From positions 1 through 64,000 of the forward strand of contig NZ_JAEKIS010000005.1 in the NCBI RefSeq assembly GCF_017311415.1: a stretch of 64,000 nucleotides of DNA, written 5' to 3'. The notes beneath the pieces were generated by a model. It searched no databases and was not told where the DNA came from. It saw nothing but the letters and a program-made list of their open reading frames with translations. Each line of letters begins with the position of its first letter. Positions within the stretch are counted from its first letter, which is position 1. Source of the stretch: Salipiger abyssi. Its GTDB lineage: Bacteria; Pseudomonadota; Alphaproteobacteria; Rhodobacterales; Rhodobacteraceae. This document shows positions 28,841-37,789 of the stretch, piece by piece. The position numbers were made by a program, and so were the translations under genes.

Positions 28841-30577
28841 TTGAGCCTCGCCGACAACACCCCGAAGCGCCCCTACCGGGCGCTTCGTCTGCCCTCAGCA
28901 CCGGACGGCGAGCGGCTGCTACTGCTCGCGCTGGTGCTATTCGTGGGGGTGCTTTCCATCGTGCCACTGGGGCGTCTGGCCTATGCGGCGCTGTTTCCGC
29001 AGGGCGGTTTCGACGCGGCCCGCATCGCCGAGATCCTCGGCGGGCGCCGGGTGGCCGAGGCGGTCGTGAACACGATCTGGATTTCCGTCGCCGCCACCCT
29101 GCTCGCCACCGTGACCGGCACGCTCGCGGCGCTGATGACCGGGCTCACCGACATGCGCAACCGCACGCTCTGGGTGTTCGGCTTCGTGCTGCCGCTGATG
29201 ATCCCGCCGCAGGTGACGGCCCTTGCCTGGATCCAGGCGTTTTCCCCCGCCAGCCCCATTCTCGGCCCGCTCGGCCTGTCGCTGCCGCCGGGCACCCGCC
29301 ATCCGCTCTATTCCATGGGTGGCATCATTTTCCTTCTCGGCCTCTACAACGCGCCGCTGGTGTTCCTGTCGGTCCGCGCCAGCCTGCAACGCCTGCCCGC
29401 CTCGCTGCTCGAAGCCGCGCGGGCCAACGGCGCAGGCGGCTTTGCGCTCACACGCGACATCGTGCTGCCGCTGATCCGGGGCGGCGTCTTTGCCGGGGCC
29501 GCGCTGGCCTTTGTCTCTGCCATCGGCAATTTCGGCATTCAGGCGATGCTGGGCATTCCCGCCCGCGTCTCCACGCTCATCACGCTCATCTATCGCAGGC
29601 TCAGCTCCTACGGCCCCTCGGCGCTCAACGACATGGCGCTGCTGGCGCTGCTGCTGGCCGGGCTCACCGTCTGCGGCATGGCGGTCACCGCCTGGCTCGG
29701 GCGGCGCGGCGACCAGCGGGTCGATGCGGCGCAGCGCCCGCCGCGCATGGCGCTGGGGCGCTGGCGCCTGCCCGTCGAGGCGACCGCCTGGGCCTATCTG
29801 CTCGCCTGCCTCGTGCTGCCGCTCTCGGCGCTGTTCGGCACGGCGCTGGTGCGCGGCTACGGCCAGCCGCTGAACGCCGAGACCATCACCTTCGAAAATT
29901 TCGCCAATGCGCTCTTTCACCACGAAGGCATCCGCGAGGCCTTTGCCACCAGCCTCTGGCTGACGCTGCTCACCGTGGCGGTGCTGATCCCGGTGGCGGT
30001 GGCGCTCGGCTATGTGCTGGTCTGGCGCAAAGGCTGGGTCGCGCGGCTGCTGCGGCTTGCCTCCGAACTCGCCTATGCCCTGCCCGGCATCATCATCGGC
30101 GTGGCGATGATCCTCTTTTTCCTGCGCCCCCTGCCGCTGATCGGCACCGGGCTTTACGGCACGGTCTGGGTGATCCTTGCGGCGTATCTGTCGAACTATC
30201 TGGCCCTCGCCCTGCGTCCGATCCTCGGTGGTTACGCCCAGATCGAACGCGGGCTCGACGAGGCGGCGCAGCTCGCCGGCGCCGGCATCTTCGCCAGGCT
30301 GCGCGACATCGTTCTGCCCTCGCTGGCGCCCTCGGCCATGGCGGCCGGCATCCTCGTCTTCATGACGGCGATCAACGAGATCCAGACCTCGGTGCTGCTG
30401 GTCTCGTCGCGCGCCCAGACCATCGGGCCGATGATCATCTTTCTCGAAGAGGCGGGCTCGTCGACGCTGGCCGCCGCCGTGGGCTGCCTGATGGTGCTCC
30501 TGGTGCTGGCGCTGATGGGGCTGAGCCTGATCGTCGGGCGCCGTCTGCCCGAGGGGGTACTGCCATGGCGCGACTGA
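28841..30577 (+). CDS. Fused two-domain ABC transporter permease
   Basis: A 578-residue membrane protein with two homologous permease halves, each of about six membrane segments (approximately 25-290 and 310-570). EAA-type loops are visible in LLEAARANGAGGFALTRDIVLPLI and GLDEAAQLAGAGIFARLRDIVLPSL. This FbpB/AfuB architecture needs only one permease gene. The start is a TTG five bases after the binding-protein stop; no ATG lies near enough to the first membrane segment, so the start is moderately certain. The end overlaps the next gene by 13 bp. Confidence 0.87.
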   Translation: MSLADNTPKRPYRALRLPSAPDGERLLLLALVLFVGVLSIVPLGRLAYAALFPQGGFDAARIAEILGGRRVAEAVVNTIWISVAATLLATVTGTLAALMTGLTDMRNRTLWVFGFVLPLMIPPQVTALAWIQAFSPASPILGPLGLSLPPGTRHPLYSMGGIIFLLGLYNAPLVFLSVRASLQRLPASLLEAARANGAGGFALTRDIVLPLIRGGVFAGAALAFVSAIGNFGIQAMLGIPARVSTLITLIYRRLSSYGPSALNDMALLALLLAGLTVCGMAVTAWLGRRGDQRVDAAQRPPRMALGRWRLPVEATAWAYLLACLVLPLSALFGTALVRGYGQPLNAETITFENFANALFHHEGIREAFATSLWLTLLTVAVLIPVAVALGYVLVWRKGWVARLLRLASELAYALPGIIIGVAMILFFLRPLPLIGTGLYGTVWVILAAYLSNYLALALRPILGGYAQIERGLDEAAQLAGAGIFARLRDIVLPSLAPSAMAAGILVFMTAINEIQTSVLLVSSRAQTIGPMIIFLEEAGSSTLAAAVGCLMVLLVLALMGLSLIVGRRLPEGVLPWRD

Positions 30578-31590
30578 CAGCGCTGAGCGGGCTGGGGCGC
30601 AAGAGCGCCGCCATCTTCCTGCTGGAAATCGCGGGCAAGCGGCTGCTGCTCGACATGGGCACCGGGCTGGAGGCGGGCGAGCGCCCGGATCTCTCTGGCG
30701 CGGGCCGCATCGACGCGGTGCTGCTGAGCCACGCCCATAGCGACCATGTGGGCGCGCTCGACCGGCTGGACGAGATCGGCACACCGACCGTCTTCGCCTC
30801 CGCCGAGACCCTGCGCCAGTTGCCCCCCACGCTGCGCCCAGTGCAGTGTGTCGCACTGCCCGAACGGGGATGCGCCGACGTGCTGGGTGTCACCGTAGAA
30901 ACGGGGCGGGCCGGACACGCGCCGGGCGGGATCTGGATGCGGTTCGACACGGATCACGGCGGGTTCCTCTACACCGGCGATTTCAGCACCGAGACGGCGC
31001 TGCTCGCCTGCGACCCGTTTCCCCGCGCGGCAACGGTGCTGGCGGATGCCTCCTATGGCGACCGCGAAGTGGCTTTGTCCGATCAGGTTGCCGCGCTGGC
31101 CAAGGCCGCAGAGCGCGGCGCCGTGCTGCCCTGCCCCGCGGACGGGCGTGGGCCTGACATGGTGGCGGCGCTTTCCGCTCGGGGGCTGGAGGTCCACGCC
31201 TGCGCGCAGATCGCGGGTGAGATGTCGCGCCTGACAGGCACCCGTCCGTTGCGGGCCGATGCCGACACCGCGCGCCCCGGCCAGATCATCGTCGCGGCCG
31301 GGCCGAATGCCGAAGAAGGCCTGCCCGCCGCGCTGCGGGACCGCGCCGGGTTTCGCTTTGTCTTCTCCGGCCATGTGCCACAGACCAGCCCGGCGCACGC
31401 AATGATATCCGAGGGGCGCGCCCGCTGGATGGGCTGGAATGTGCACCCGCGCTGCTCCGACGTGGTTGCACTGGCCGACGGCACAGGCGCGGCCCGTGTC
31501 CTGCCTGCCTTCGTCGATCTTGCCACCGCGCCGAACCTCGTGGCCGAGCTCGGCCCCCGGCTCTGCCGCGCCACGTCTCTGGAGGTCTGA
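30565..31590 (+). CDS. MBL-fold metallohydrolase in an ABC transporter operon
   Basis: A 341-residue metallo-beta-lactamase-fold enzyme. The metal-binding motif LLSHAHSDHVGALD (HxHxDH) is near residues 53-66, followed by LYTGDFS with the bridging aspartate near residue 138 and FSGHVPQTSPAH with a C-terminal histidine. The fold suits a phosphodiesterase or nuclease-like hydrolase. The gene overlaps the permease and is followed within 3 bp by a phosphatase. I infer that it opens an imported phosphodiester or cyclic phosphate; the exact substrate is unknown. Confidence 0.85.
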   Translation: MARLTALSGLGRKSAAIFLLEIAGKRLLLDMGTGLEAGERPDLSGAGRIDAVLLSHAHSDHVGALDRLDEIGTPTVFASAETLRQLPPTLRPVQCVALPERGCADVLGVTVETGRAGHAPGGIWMRFDTDHGGFLYTGDFSTETALLACDPFPRAATVLADASYGDREVALSDQVAALAKAAERGAVLPCPADGRGPDMVAALSARGLEVHACAQIAGEMSRLTGTRPLRADADTARPGQIIVAAGPNAEEGLPAALRDRAGFRFVFSGHVPQTSPAHAMISEGRARWMGWNVHPRCSDVVALADGTGAARVLPAFVDLATAPNLVAELGPRLCRATSLEV

Positions 31591-31593
31591 CGC

Positions 31594-32175
31594 ATGACCC
31601 GCCACGCCCTGCCGACCGACACCCCCGCCCATGAAGCGCGCGAGGATGCGCGCCCGCTGCTCTATCGCGCAAGCGAGACGCCCGGTCCGGGGCTGGGCGC
31701 GCTCTGGCTCGGCAACCTGCCCGCTGCCGAGGATGCGCAGGCGCTGCACGCACATGGCATCACCGCCACACTGAACCTGGCGATGAACATCTTCCCCGGC
31801 CCGCTGTCCCTGCCCCACGGCACGCAGGTGCGGCGCTATCAGATCGGCATGATCGACGGGGCGGGCAACGCGCCGCAAACGCTGGCCGCCGCCGTGCAAC
31901 TGATCGACGGGCTTGCAGCGGGCTATACGCCGGGCAAACCGCATTACCCGGCCCACCGCCCCGGCGGGCTGCTCGTGCATTGCCGCGGCGGGCGCTCACG
32001 CTCGGTGACCGTGCTGGCGCTCTGGCTGCATCTGCGCCGTCGCGAAAGCTACCCCGATCTTGCCACCGCCCTTTCGCATCTGCGCGCACTGCGCGGCATG
32101 GACGACACCTATCCCCTGCCGCCGATGCTGGCGCTGGCGCAAGAGGTGCTCGACCGGGGGCTCTGCGCGCGATGA
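31594..32175 (+). CDS. Dual-specificity (tyrosine-type) phosphatase in a transporter operon
   Basis: A 193-residue cysteine phosphatase. The catalytic P-loop HCRGGRSRSV (C-x5-R) is near residues 129-138, and an aspartate that could serve as general acid is in IGMIDGAGNAPQ. It begins 3 bp after the MBL-fold gene and overlaps the LacI gene by 4 bp. In this context it may dephosphorylate the small-molecule product of the imported compound rather than a protein; that is inference. Confidence 0.85.
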   Translation: MTRHALPTDTPAHEAREDARPLLYRASETPGPGLGALWLGNLPAAEDAQALHAHGITATLNLAMNIFPGPLSLPHGTQVRRYQIGMIDGAGNAPQTLAAAVQLIDGLAAGYTPGKPHYPAHRPGGLLVHCRGGRSRSVTVLALWLHLRRRESYPDLATALSHLRALRGMDDTYPLPPMLALAQEVLDRGLCAR

Positions 32176-33164
32176 GCGGACGACGGCGCTTTGTCTCTGC
32201 GGCGGATGTGGCGCGAAGGGCGGGCGTGTCGCGATCGGCGGTGTCGCGGGCGTTTACGCCCGGCGCGCAGGTCTCGGCCACCGCCCGCGAACGCATCCTC
32301 GCCGCCGCCGAAGAGCTGGGGTATCGCGTCAACCGGCTGGCACAGACGCTGCATCAGGCGCGCTCGGATCTGGTGGGCGTGGTCGGCGGCAATCTCGGCA
32401 ACCCCTATATCTCGGCACAGCTCGATGCGCTCAGCGCCGGGCTGCACGCGCGTGGGCTGCAATGCCTGCTGCTGAACAGCGCACAGGGCGGCGCGGCGGA
32501 TCTGGCGCGGCTACTGGATTACCGGGTGCGCACGGTGGTGTTGCTGTCGGGCGCGGCGCCGGACGATCTGATCCGGCTCTGTGCCAGCAACGGCGCACGC
32601 ATGGTGCTGATCAACCGCCCCGCCCCGCCCAAAGGCACGCTGGCCGATCTGATCCAGGCGGATTCCGCGCAGGGCGGCCGGCTGGCCGCCGAGCGGCTGA
32701 TCGCGGCGGGCTGCGGCAATGTGGCGGTGGTGATCTCGGGCTCGCGCACCTCGGCCAAGACAGAACGCGCCGAGGCCTTCGAGGCGGAGATGGCCCGCCA
32801 CGGCATCCCGGTGACCCGCTGGGCGGAAGGCCCCAACCGCTATGAGACCGGCTGCGCGGCGGCCCGCGCGCTGCTGGCGCGGCCCGGGCTCGACGGCATA
32901 TTCGGCGTCACCGACGAGCTGGCGCTCGGCGTGCTCAACACCGCGCGGGCCGAACTCGGGCGCACGGTGCCCGGCGATCTGTCGGTGATCGGGTTCGACG
33001 ACGCGCCGGTCTCGGGCTGGGCCTCGCACCGGCTGACCACGATCCGCCAGTCGCTCGACGCGCTGACCCGCGCCACGCTGGACGCGGTGGACCGCCCCGC
33101 CGAAGCGGCGCCGACCTGCGAGCATATCCCGGTGACACTGGTGGAACGGAACAGCGTCGCGTGA
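32172..33164 (+). CDS. LacI-family transcriptional regulator
   Basis: A 330-residue regulator. The N-terminal helix-turn-helix reads VSAADVARRAGVSRSAVSRAFTPGAQVSATARERIL (about 7-42), followed by the hinge and a periplasmic-binding-protein-like effector domain (VGVVGGNLGNPYISAQLDAL, VIGFDDAPVSGWASHRLTTI). It is the last gene of the transporter operon, coupled by ATGA to the phosphatase. It probably senses the imported compound or a product and controls its own operon through the palindrome at 26706-26721. Confidence 0.92.
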   Translation: MSGRRRFVSAADVARRAGVSRSAVSRAFTPGAQVSATARERILAAAEELGYRVNRLAQTLHQARSDLVGVVGGNLGNPYISAQLDALSAGLHARGLQCLLLNSAQGGAADLARLLDYRVRTVVLLSGAAPDDLIRLCASNGARMVLINRPAPPKGTLADLIQADSAQGGRLAAERLIAAGCGNVAVVISGSRTSAKTERAEAFEAEMARHGIPVTRWAEGPNRYETGCAAARALLARPGLDGIFGVTDELALGVLNTARAELGRTVPGDLSVIGFDDAPVSGWASHRLTTIRQSLDALTRATLDAVDRPAEAAPTCEHIPVTLVERNSVA

Positions 33165-33198
33165 TCTCTTCGCGCGGCTCCTGAAAATGCCAATGCCT

Positions 33199-33224
33199 CG
33201 TAGGGTGGGCAATCCTGCCCACCG
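33199..33224. repeat. Dispersed palindromic repeat, copy 2
   Basis: Identical over its full 26 bp to the copy at 8248-8273. It lies between the convergent lacI-type and hexapeptide acyltransferase genes and could serve as a terminator for either. Confidence 0.8.
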
Positions 33225-33229
33225 CTCCC

Positions 33230-33841
33230 TCACCCCGCGTATTTCTCGATAAACGCGTCGATGCTCAGCCGTCGGATATCGGGCAGCGCCGCGCGCAGTG
33301 TCTCGTGCGGCCAGTCCCACCAGGCGATCTCCTGCAAGGCCGTGCCCTGCATCTCGGTAAAGCGGCGCTTGATCGGCTGCGCCGCGACGCCGCCGACGAT
33401 GGTGTAGGGTGCCACATCCTTCGACACCACCGCCCCCGCGCCCACCACGGCGCCATCGCCGATGCGCACCCCCGGCAGCACCGTCACGCCGTGGCCGATC
33501 CAGACATCGTGACCGATGCTCACCCAGTGATCCCTGCGCCACTGGAAGAAATCCGCATCGTCCTCGCCCAGCCCGAACTGCGCCGCGCGATAGGTGAAAT
33601 GATGCTGCGCCGCGCGCCAGGTGGCGTGGTTGCCCGGGTTGATCCGCGCGCCCTCCGCAATCGAGCAGAACTTGCCGATGCTCGACCAGACGACATTGCC
33701 GTGTTTGACGATATAGGAATAGTCGCCAAACTCGACCTCGCGCATTGAGACATGGGCCTGCACCTCGGTCCATTTTCCCAGCGTGCAATTGACGACGCTC
33801 GAGGTCTCATGGATCGTCGGCGCTTCGGTGAGTTTCTTCAT
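33230..33841 (-). CDS. Phosphonate-cluster hexapeptide acyltransferase
   Basis: A 203-residue left-handed beta-helix transferase with isoleucine-patch hexapeptide repeats (VSIGHDVWIGHGVTVLPGVRIGDGAVVGAGAVVSKDV, about 106-142) and a catalytic histidine candidate in NPGNHATWRAAQHHF. It belongs to the phosphonate-metabolism acetyltransferase group often found with phn genes, and may acetylate an aminophosphonate or protect an intermediate. The start overlaps the phnE2 stop (ATGA), so it is the last gene of the phnC-D-E1-E2 operon. Confidence 0.85.
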   Translation of the reverse strand: MKKLTEAPTIHETSSVVNCTLGKWTEVQAHVSMREVEFGDYSYIVKHGNVVWSSIGKFCSIAEGARINPGNHATWRAAQHHFTYRAAQFGLGEDDADFFQWRRDHWVSIGHDVWIGHGVTVLPGVRIGDGAVVGAGAVVSKDVAPYTIVGGVAAQPIKRRFTEMQGTALQEIAWWDWPHETLRAALPDIRRLSIDAFIEKYAG

Positions 33842-34695
33842 TTTGCGCTTCCCCAGTCGCCGATGATGCGCGCGCGGATCTTGGCCGAGAGGAAGTCGAT
33901 CACATAGACCATGAGGATGATCAGGAAGATGATCGACCAGGCCTCGTCCCAGCGATAGGCACTGATGCGGTCCGAGAGCAGAAAACCGATGCCGCCTGCC
34001 CCGACGATGCCCAGTATGGTGCCCGAGCGCACATTGGATTCGAAATTGTAGAGCAGGATCGAAAAAATCACCGGCAGCACCTGCGGCAGCGTGCCGAAGC
34101 GGATCTGCTGGGCCCGCGACCCGCCCGACGCCTTCACGCCCTCGACCGGCTTTTCCGACGTGTTCTCGATTGCTTCCGAGAAGAGCTTGGCAAAGGTGCC
34201 GATCTCGCTGACAGCAATCGCAAGGATGCCGGGCAGCGGGCCCAACCCGAAGGCGCGGATGAAGATCAGCGCCAGGATCAGCGTCTCGAAGGCGCGGATG
34301 ATGTCATAGCCGCGCCGCACCGAGAGCCGCAGGACAGGCAGCCGGTTGATGTTCTTCGCCCCCAGAAAACTCAAGGGGAAGGCAAAGACAGCGCCCAGCA
34401 GCGTGCCAAGAAAGGCCATCGACAGCGTCTCGCCCAGCCCTTTCAGGATCTCGGAAAACGCCTCCCAGCTTTTCCAGACATAGGGCGGGAACATAAAGCC
34501 CGCGACATCGCCAAAGCGCTGTATGCCGGTCCAGATCCGCGCAGGCGTGATGTCGAAGGCCCAGATGCAGTAGACAATGAGCCCCAGAAACAGCGCCCAG
34601 AGTGCCGCCCGGCGCAGGCGCACGGATAGCGGCGCGCGGAAGGCCAGAGGCATCTCTCCCTTGGCCCGCGCGATATCGAGATCGGTGACGCTCAT
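33838..34695 (-). CDS. phnE: Phosphonate ABC transporter permease (second PhnE)
   Basis: A 285-residue PhnE-family permease with about six membrane segments. The EAA-type loop reads FSEAIENTSEKPVEGVKASGGSRAQQIRFGTLPQVLPV, and the segment NVRSGTILGIVGAGGIGFLL is characteristic of PhnE. The start overlaps the stop of the first phnE (ATGA). Two PhnE proteins per transporter are common in alphaproteobacteria and probably form a heterodimer. Confidence 0.93.
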   Translation of the reverse strand: MSVTDLDIARAKGEMPLAFRAPLSVRLRRAALWALFLGLIVYCIWAFDITPARIWTGIQRFGDVAGFMFPPYVWKSWEAFSEILKGLGETLSMAFLGTLLGAVFAFPLSFLGAKNINRLPVLRLSVRRGYDIIRAFETLILALIFIRAFGLGPLPGILAIAVSEIGTFAKLFSEAIENTSEKPVEGVKASGGSRAQQIRFGTLPQVLPVIFSILLYNFESNVRSGTILGIVGAGGIGFLLSDRISAYRWDEAWSIIFLIILMVYVIDFLSAKIRARIIGDWGSAK

Positions 34696-35636
34696 GGCCG
34701 TTCCTCCAGCCCGATGATCCGGTGGCGCAGCTTTTCCGAGCCGAAGTCGATCACCACCACGGTCACGAAGATGATGACAAAGAGCGCCGACAGATCGGTA
34801 TATTCCTGAAAACTCATGGCGGTGCGGAACTCCTGCCCCAGCCCGCCGGCGCCGACATAGCCGATGATCGACGACGAGCGGACATTGATCTCGAAGCGCA
34901 GCAGCGTGTAGCTGACGATATTGGGCAGCACTTGCGGCACCGCGCCATAGCGGATCTGATCGAACCAGGTGCCGCCCGCCGCCTTGACGCCTTCGAGCGG
35001 CGCCATGTCGATATTCTCGTTCACTTCCGAATAAAGCTTGCCGAGCGCGCCTGTGGCATGCAGCCCCACGGCCATGACACCGGCCATCGGCCCCACCGAA
35101 AAGCAGAAGACAAAGATCAGCGCCCAGACCAGCTCGGGCACGGTGCGGGCGATCTCCAGATAGCGGCGGCAGATCCACAGCACCCATCTGTTGGGCGCGA
35201 GGTTGCGCGAGGCGGGAAAGCTCAACAGGAACCCGCCGATCACCCCCAGCGTGGTGGCCATGAAGGCGATGAGAATGGTTTCCACCAGCAGCCGCAGCCA
35301 GATCTGCCAGCGCCAGAACCATTCCGCCAGATCGGCGCCGAGGCTCTCCCAGCGCAGCACCGGCAGGGTTTTCTCGATATATTCGCCCAGACGCGGGATG
35401 CCCGCCGGGACGATCCAGCGCCAGTCGCGCGAGCCGTCCGGCAACGTCACCTGCGTGACCTTGAAGAAATCGCCCAGCCAAGCGGTGGCAAGAAACAGCG
35501 CCACGAACACCGCCGTGCCGAGCGCCCAGTTGATCCGCGCCGCCTTGCGCTTGGCGGTGAAATCGCGCTCGAACGCCGAAATCGCGCTCGGCCCGCTGAC
35601 CGGCGGATAGGCGGTCAGCTCCGCAACATCGCTCAT
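34692..35636 (-). CDS. phnE: Phosphonate ABC transporter permease (first PhnE)
   Basis: A 314-residue PhnE permease with a longer cytoplasmic N-terminus (about 35 residues) than its partner. The conserved loop reads YSEVNENIDMAPLEGVKAAGGTWFDQIRYGAVPQVLPN, and the family motif NVRSSSIIGYVGAGGLGQEF follows. It lies 63 bp downstream of phnD, after a strong hairpin, and is coupled to the second phnE. Confidence 0.93.
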   Translation of the reverse strand: MSDVAELTAYPPVSGPSAISAFERDFTAKRKAARINWALGTAVFVALFLATAWLGDFFKVTQVTLPDGSRDWRWIVPAGIPRLGEYIEKTLPVLRWESLGADLAEWFWRWQIWLRLLVETILIAFMATTLGVIGGFLLSFPASRNLAPNRWVLWICRRYLEIARTVPELVWALIFVFCFSVGPMAGVMAVGLHATGALGKLYSEVNENIDMAPLEGVKAAGGTWFDQIRYGAVPQVLPNIVSYTLLRFEINVRSSSIIGYVGAGGLGQEFRTAMSFQEYTDLSALFVIIFVTVVVIDFGSEKLRHRIIGLEERP

Positions 35637-35656
35637 ACCTGCCCCCTCATAAAAGA

Positions 35657-35681
35657 ACCGGGGCGCATGATGCGCCCCGGT
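35657..35681 (-). terminator. Intra-operon hairpin between phnD and phnE
   Basis: A 25-bp palindrome with 12-bp GC-rich arms and one central unpaired G, lying 18 bp after the phnD stop. On the minus strand it is followed by a T-rich stretch (TTCTTTTAT). It may stabilise the phnD transcript or partly terminate, which would yield more binding protein than permease. Confidence 0.75.
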
Positions 35682-35699
35682 CTGTTGGTCTCGCCTGGC

Positions 35700-36617
35700 T
35701 TACGAGCCGCGGCGCTGTTCTTTGATCCACTGACGCATATCGACGATCCACTGATAGCGGTCGTGATCGACACGGATGTAGTCGGTATCGGGGTTCTCGT
35801 CGGACGGGTCGACCGAGTTGGTGAGGGCGAACCCCTCGGGATCGTTCTCGGCGAAGTTTTCCAGAACCTCGGTCAGCTCTTCGACCATCGCGTCGGGCAG
35901 GTTGTTGCGGACAGTCCAGGGGCCGACGGTGATCTCGGGGCTTTCCCAGATGGTGCAGATCACACCGTCCTCGATCATGCCCTTGGAGACCATGCGCTGC
36001 GGGATGCCGTCGACCTCGTTGTTCTGATAGGTCGATGCGGTGTCGAAAGTGCCGTTGACGACGCCCTGCACACCGGCCTCATGCGAGCCGGAAAACGGCG
36101 TGGCGGCGAAATAGCTGGCCGGGTCGATACCCAGCTTTTCCTTCATGTTGAAGAACGGCACCGCATAGCCCGAGGTGCTGTCGGGATCGGCGAATGCATG
36201 GACCTTGCCCTTGGCATCGTCGAGCGACTTGATGCCGCTATCGCAGCGGGTCACGACGATGGAGTTGTAGCCGGTGTTGCCGTCCTGCTTGATGGTGGTG
36301 AGGATCGGGCGCACGCCGCCCTCGGTCGCGGTATAGGCGGCCGCATAGGAGGAGGAGCCGAAGCGCGCGATCTCGATCTGGTCGGCGGCCATGGCCTGCA
36401 CCACACCGTCGTAGTTGCCGGCGGTGAAGATCTCGACCTTCACGCCCAGCTGGCTTTCGAGATACTGGCGCAGCGGCTCGTTGCGCATCAGGCGGTCTTT
36501 TTCGTTCTCGCCCGAGAGGATGCCGAACTTGATGACCTGATAGTCATCCTTCCAGCCCTCGGCCATGGCAGGGGCGGCGATGAGCGCCACGAGCGCGGCA
36601 GTGGTGAAGAGTTTCAT
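35700..36617 (-). CDS. phnD: Phosphonate ABC transporter substrate-binding protein
   Basis: A 305-residue periplasmic protein. The signal peptide is MKLFTTAALVALIAAPAMA (19 residues); the mature protein starts EGWKDDYQVIKFGILSGENEKDRL. Family motifs include FGSSSYAAAYTATEGGVRP and FADPDSTSGYAVPFF. The start at 36617 is set by the signal peptide and an upstream GGGAG; the longer frame adds an unlikely 17 residues. Binds phosphonates and delivers them to PhnE/PhnC. Confidence 0.95.
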   Translation of the reverse strand: MKLFTTAALVALIAAPAMAEGWKDDYQVIKFGILSGENEKDRLMRNEPLRQYLESQLGVKVEIFTAGNYDGVVQAMAADQIEIARFGSSSYAAAYTATEGGVRPILTTIKQDGNTGYNSIVVTRCDSGIKSLDDAKGKVHAFADPDSTSGYAVPFFNMKEKLGIDPASYFAATPFSGSHEAGVQGVVNGTFDTASTYQNNEVDGIPQRMVSKGMIEDGVICTIWESPEITVGPWTVRNNLPDAMVEELTEVLENFAENDPEGFALTNSVDPSDENPDTDYIRVDHDRYQWIVDMRQWIKEQRRGS

Positions 36618-36664
36618 GACGGGTGTCTCCCTGAGATATGTCAGACGTTTAGGAGGTGTCGCGG

Positions 36665-37480
36665 TCACGCCGGCATAGGCGCCGGGTTGCGCGTGACCGT
36701 GGTCGAGGTGACGGCCTCGTTGAACTCTGCGAGTCCCTCCGAGCCGTAGATGTCACGCACCACATCGTCGGTGAGCTGGTGCGCGGTGCCGTCGAACATC
36801 ACGCGGCCCTCGCGCATCGCGACGATGCGGTCGCAATAGGCGCGCGCGGTATCGAGCGTGTGCAGGTTCACCAGAACGGTCAGCCCGTCCTCGCGGTTGA
36901 TATTGCGCAGCGCCTCCATCACACGGGTGGCGTTGCCCGGATCGAGCGAGGCGATGGGCTCGTCGGCCAGCATGATGCGCGGGCGCTGCACCAGCGCGCG
37001 GGCGATGGCGACGCGCTGCTGCTGCCCGCCCGAGAGCGTGCCGGCGCGTTGCAGCGCCTTGGGCGCCATATCCAGCCGGTCGAGCGCCTGAATCGCAAGC
37101 GTGCGCTCTTCGTCGGTGAAGTTCATCGCCATGGAGGCGAGGAACCCGCGCTCCGCCAGCCGTCCGACCAGCACGTTGGTCAGCACGTCGAGCCGGTCGA
37201 CCAGGTTGAACTGCTGAAAGATCATGGCGCAGTCGCGGCGCCATTGCCGCAGCGCCCTCCCCCGAAGCGCCGTCACGTCGGTATCGCCGTGATGGATCTG
37301 GCCCTCGCTGCGGTCGATCAGCCGGTTGATCAGCCGCAACAAGGTGGATTTGCCCGCGCCGGAGCGTCCGATGACGCCCACGAACTGGCCCTGCGGGATT
37401 TCGAGCGTCACGCGGTCGACGGCGGTGTTGCCGCCGAAACGGCGCGTAAGCGAAGTGAGGCGAAGCGATGCGTGTTCCAT
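36665..37480 (-). CDS. phnC: Phosphonate ABC transporter ATP-binding protein
   Basis: A 271-residue ATPase with Walker [10 protein letters not shown] (about residues 38-46), the Q-loop [12 protein letters not shown], signature [15 protein letters not shown] and Walker [14 protein letters not shown], all as in PhnC. It starts at the ATG at 37480; a longer in-frame reading lacks homology. First gene of the phnCDE1E2-acyltransferase operon and divergent from phnM. Confidence 0.95.
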   Translation of the reverse strand: MEHASLRLTSLTRRFGGNTAVDRVTLEIPQGQFVGVIGRSGAGKSTLLRLINRLIDRSEGQIHHGDTDVTALRGRALRQWRRDCAMIFQQFNLVDRLDVLTNVLVGRLAERGFLASMAMNFTDEERTLAIQALDRLDMAPKALQRAGTLSGGQQQRVAIARALVQRPRIMLADEPIASLDPGNATRVMEALRNINREDGLTVLVNLHTLDTARAYCDRIVAMREGRVMFDGTAHQLTDDVVRDIYGSEGLAEFNEAVTSTTVTRNPAPMPA

Positions 37481-37651
37481 GAGGCCGGAGCATCGCGGCG
37501 GCAGATGACGGCTTAAACACATCCGGATGAATTTTGTATCGACGCTTCTTGTCGCTTTCGTGAAGGCCATCGCCCCGGGTGACGGAAAATCAAGCGCTTG
37601 CAGGTTTCGCGCTGTTTCCGCCGCCGGAAACCGCCCCACGCAGGCTTTGCG

Positions 37652-37713
37652 GCGTCATGATTGCATCATAGAAGCGCAGAAAAACCGTCACAAAACCGAA
37701 ATGCGCCGGTCAC
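37652..37713 (+). promoter_or_regulatory. Candidate Pho box array upstream of phnM (half-sites in 11-bp phase)
   Basis: PhoB-like heptamers start at 37652 (GCGTCAT), 37663 (GCATCAT), 37685 (CCGTCAC) and 37707 (CGGTCAC). All are separated by multiples of 11 bp; the 37685 site is followed by AAAA. The array lies 77 bp upstream of phnM and 172 bp upstream of the divergent phnC, in a 309-bp gap that holds no gene. Phosphate-starvation control of phn genes is common; binding here is inferred. Confidence 0.5.
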
Positions 37714-37789
37714 CTGCGAGCGTCAGAAATTCATCCGGATCAATCCGCGCCGGGGTGCCGCTCCGGACACACTCAGGGAGCCCCCGACG

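Noticed and set aside
37505-37585. Further single PhoB-like half-sites close to phnC
   Set aside because: ATGACGG (37505) and GTGACGG (37579) occur alone, without partners at 11-bp spacing, so they were not called as Pho boxes.
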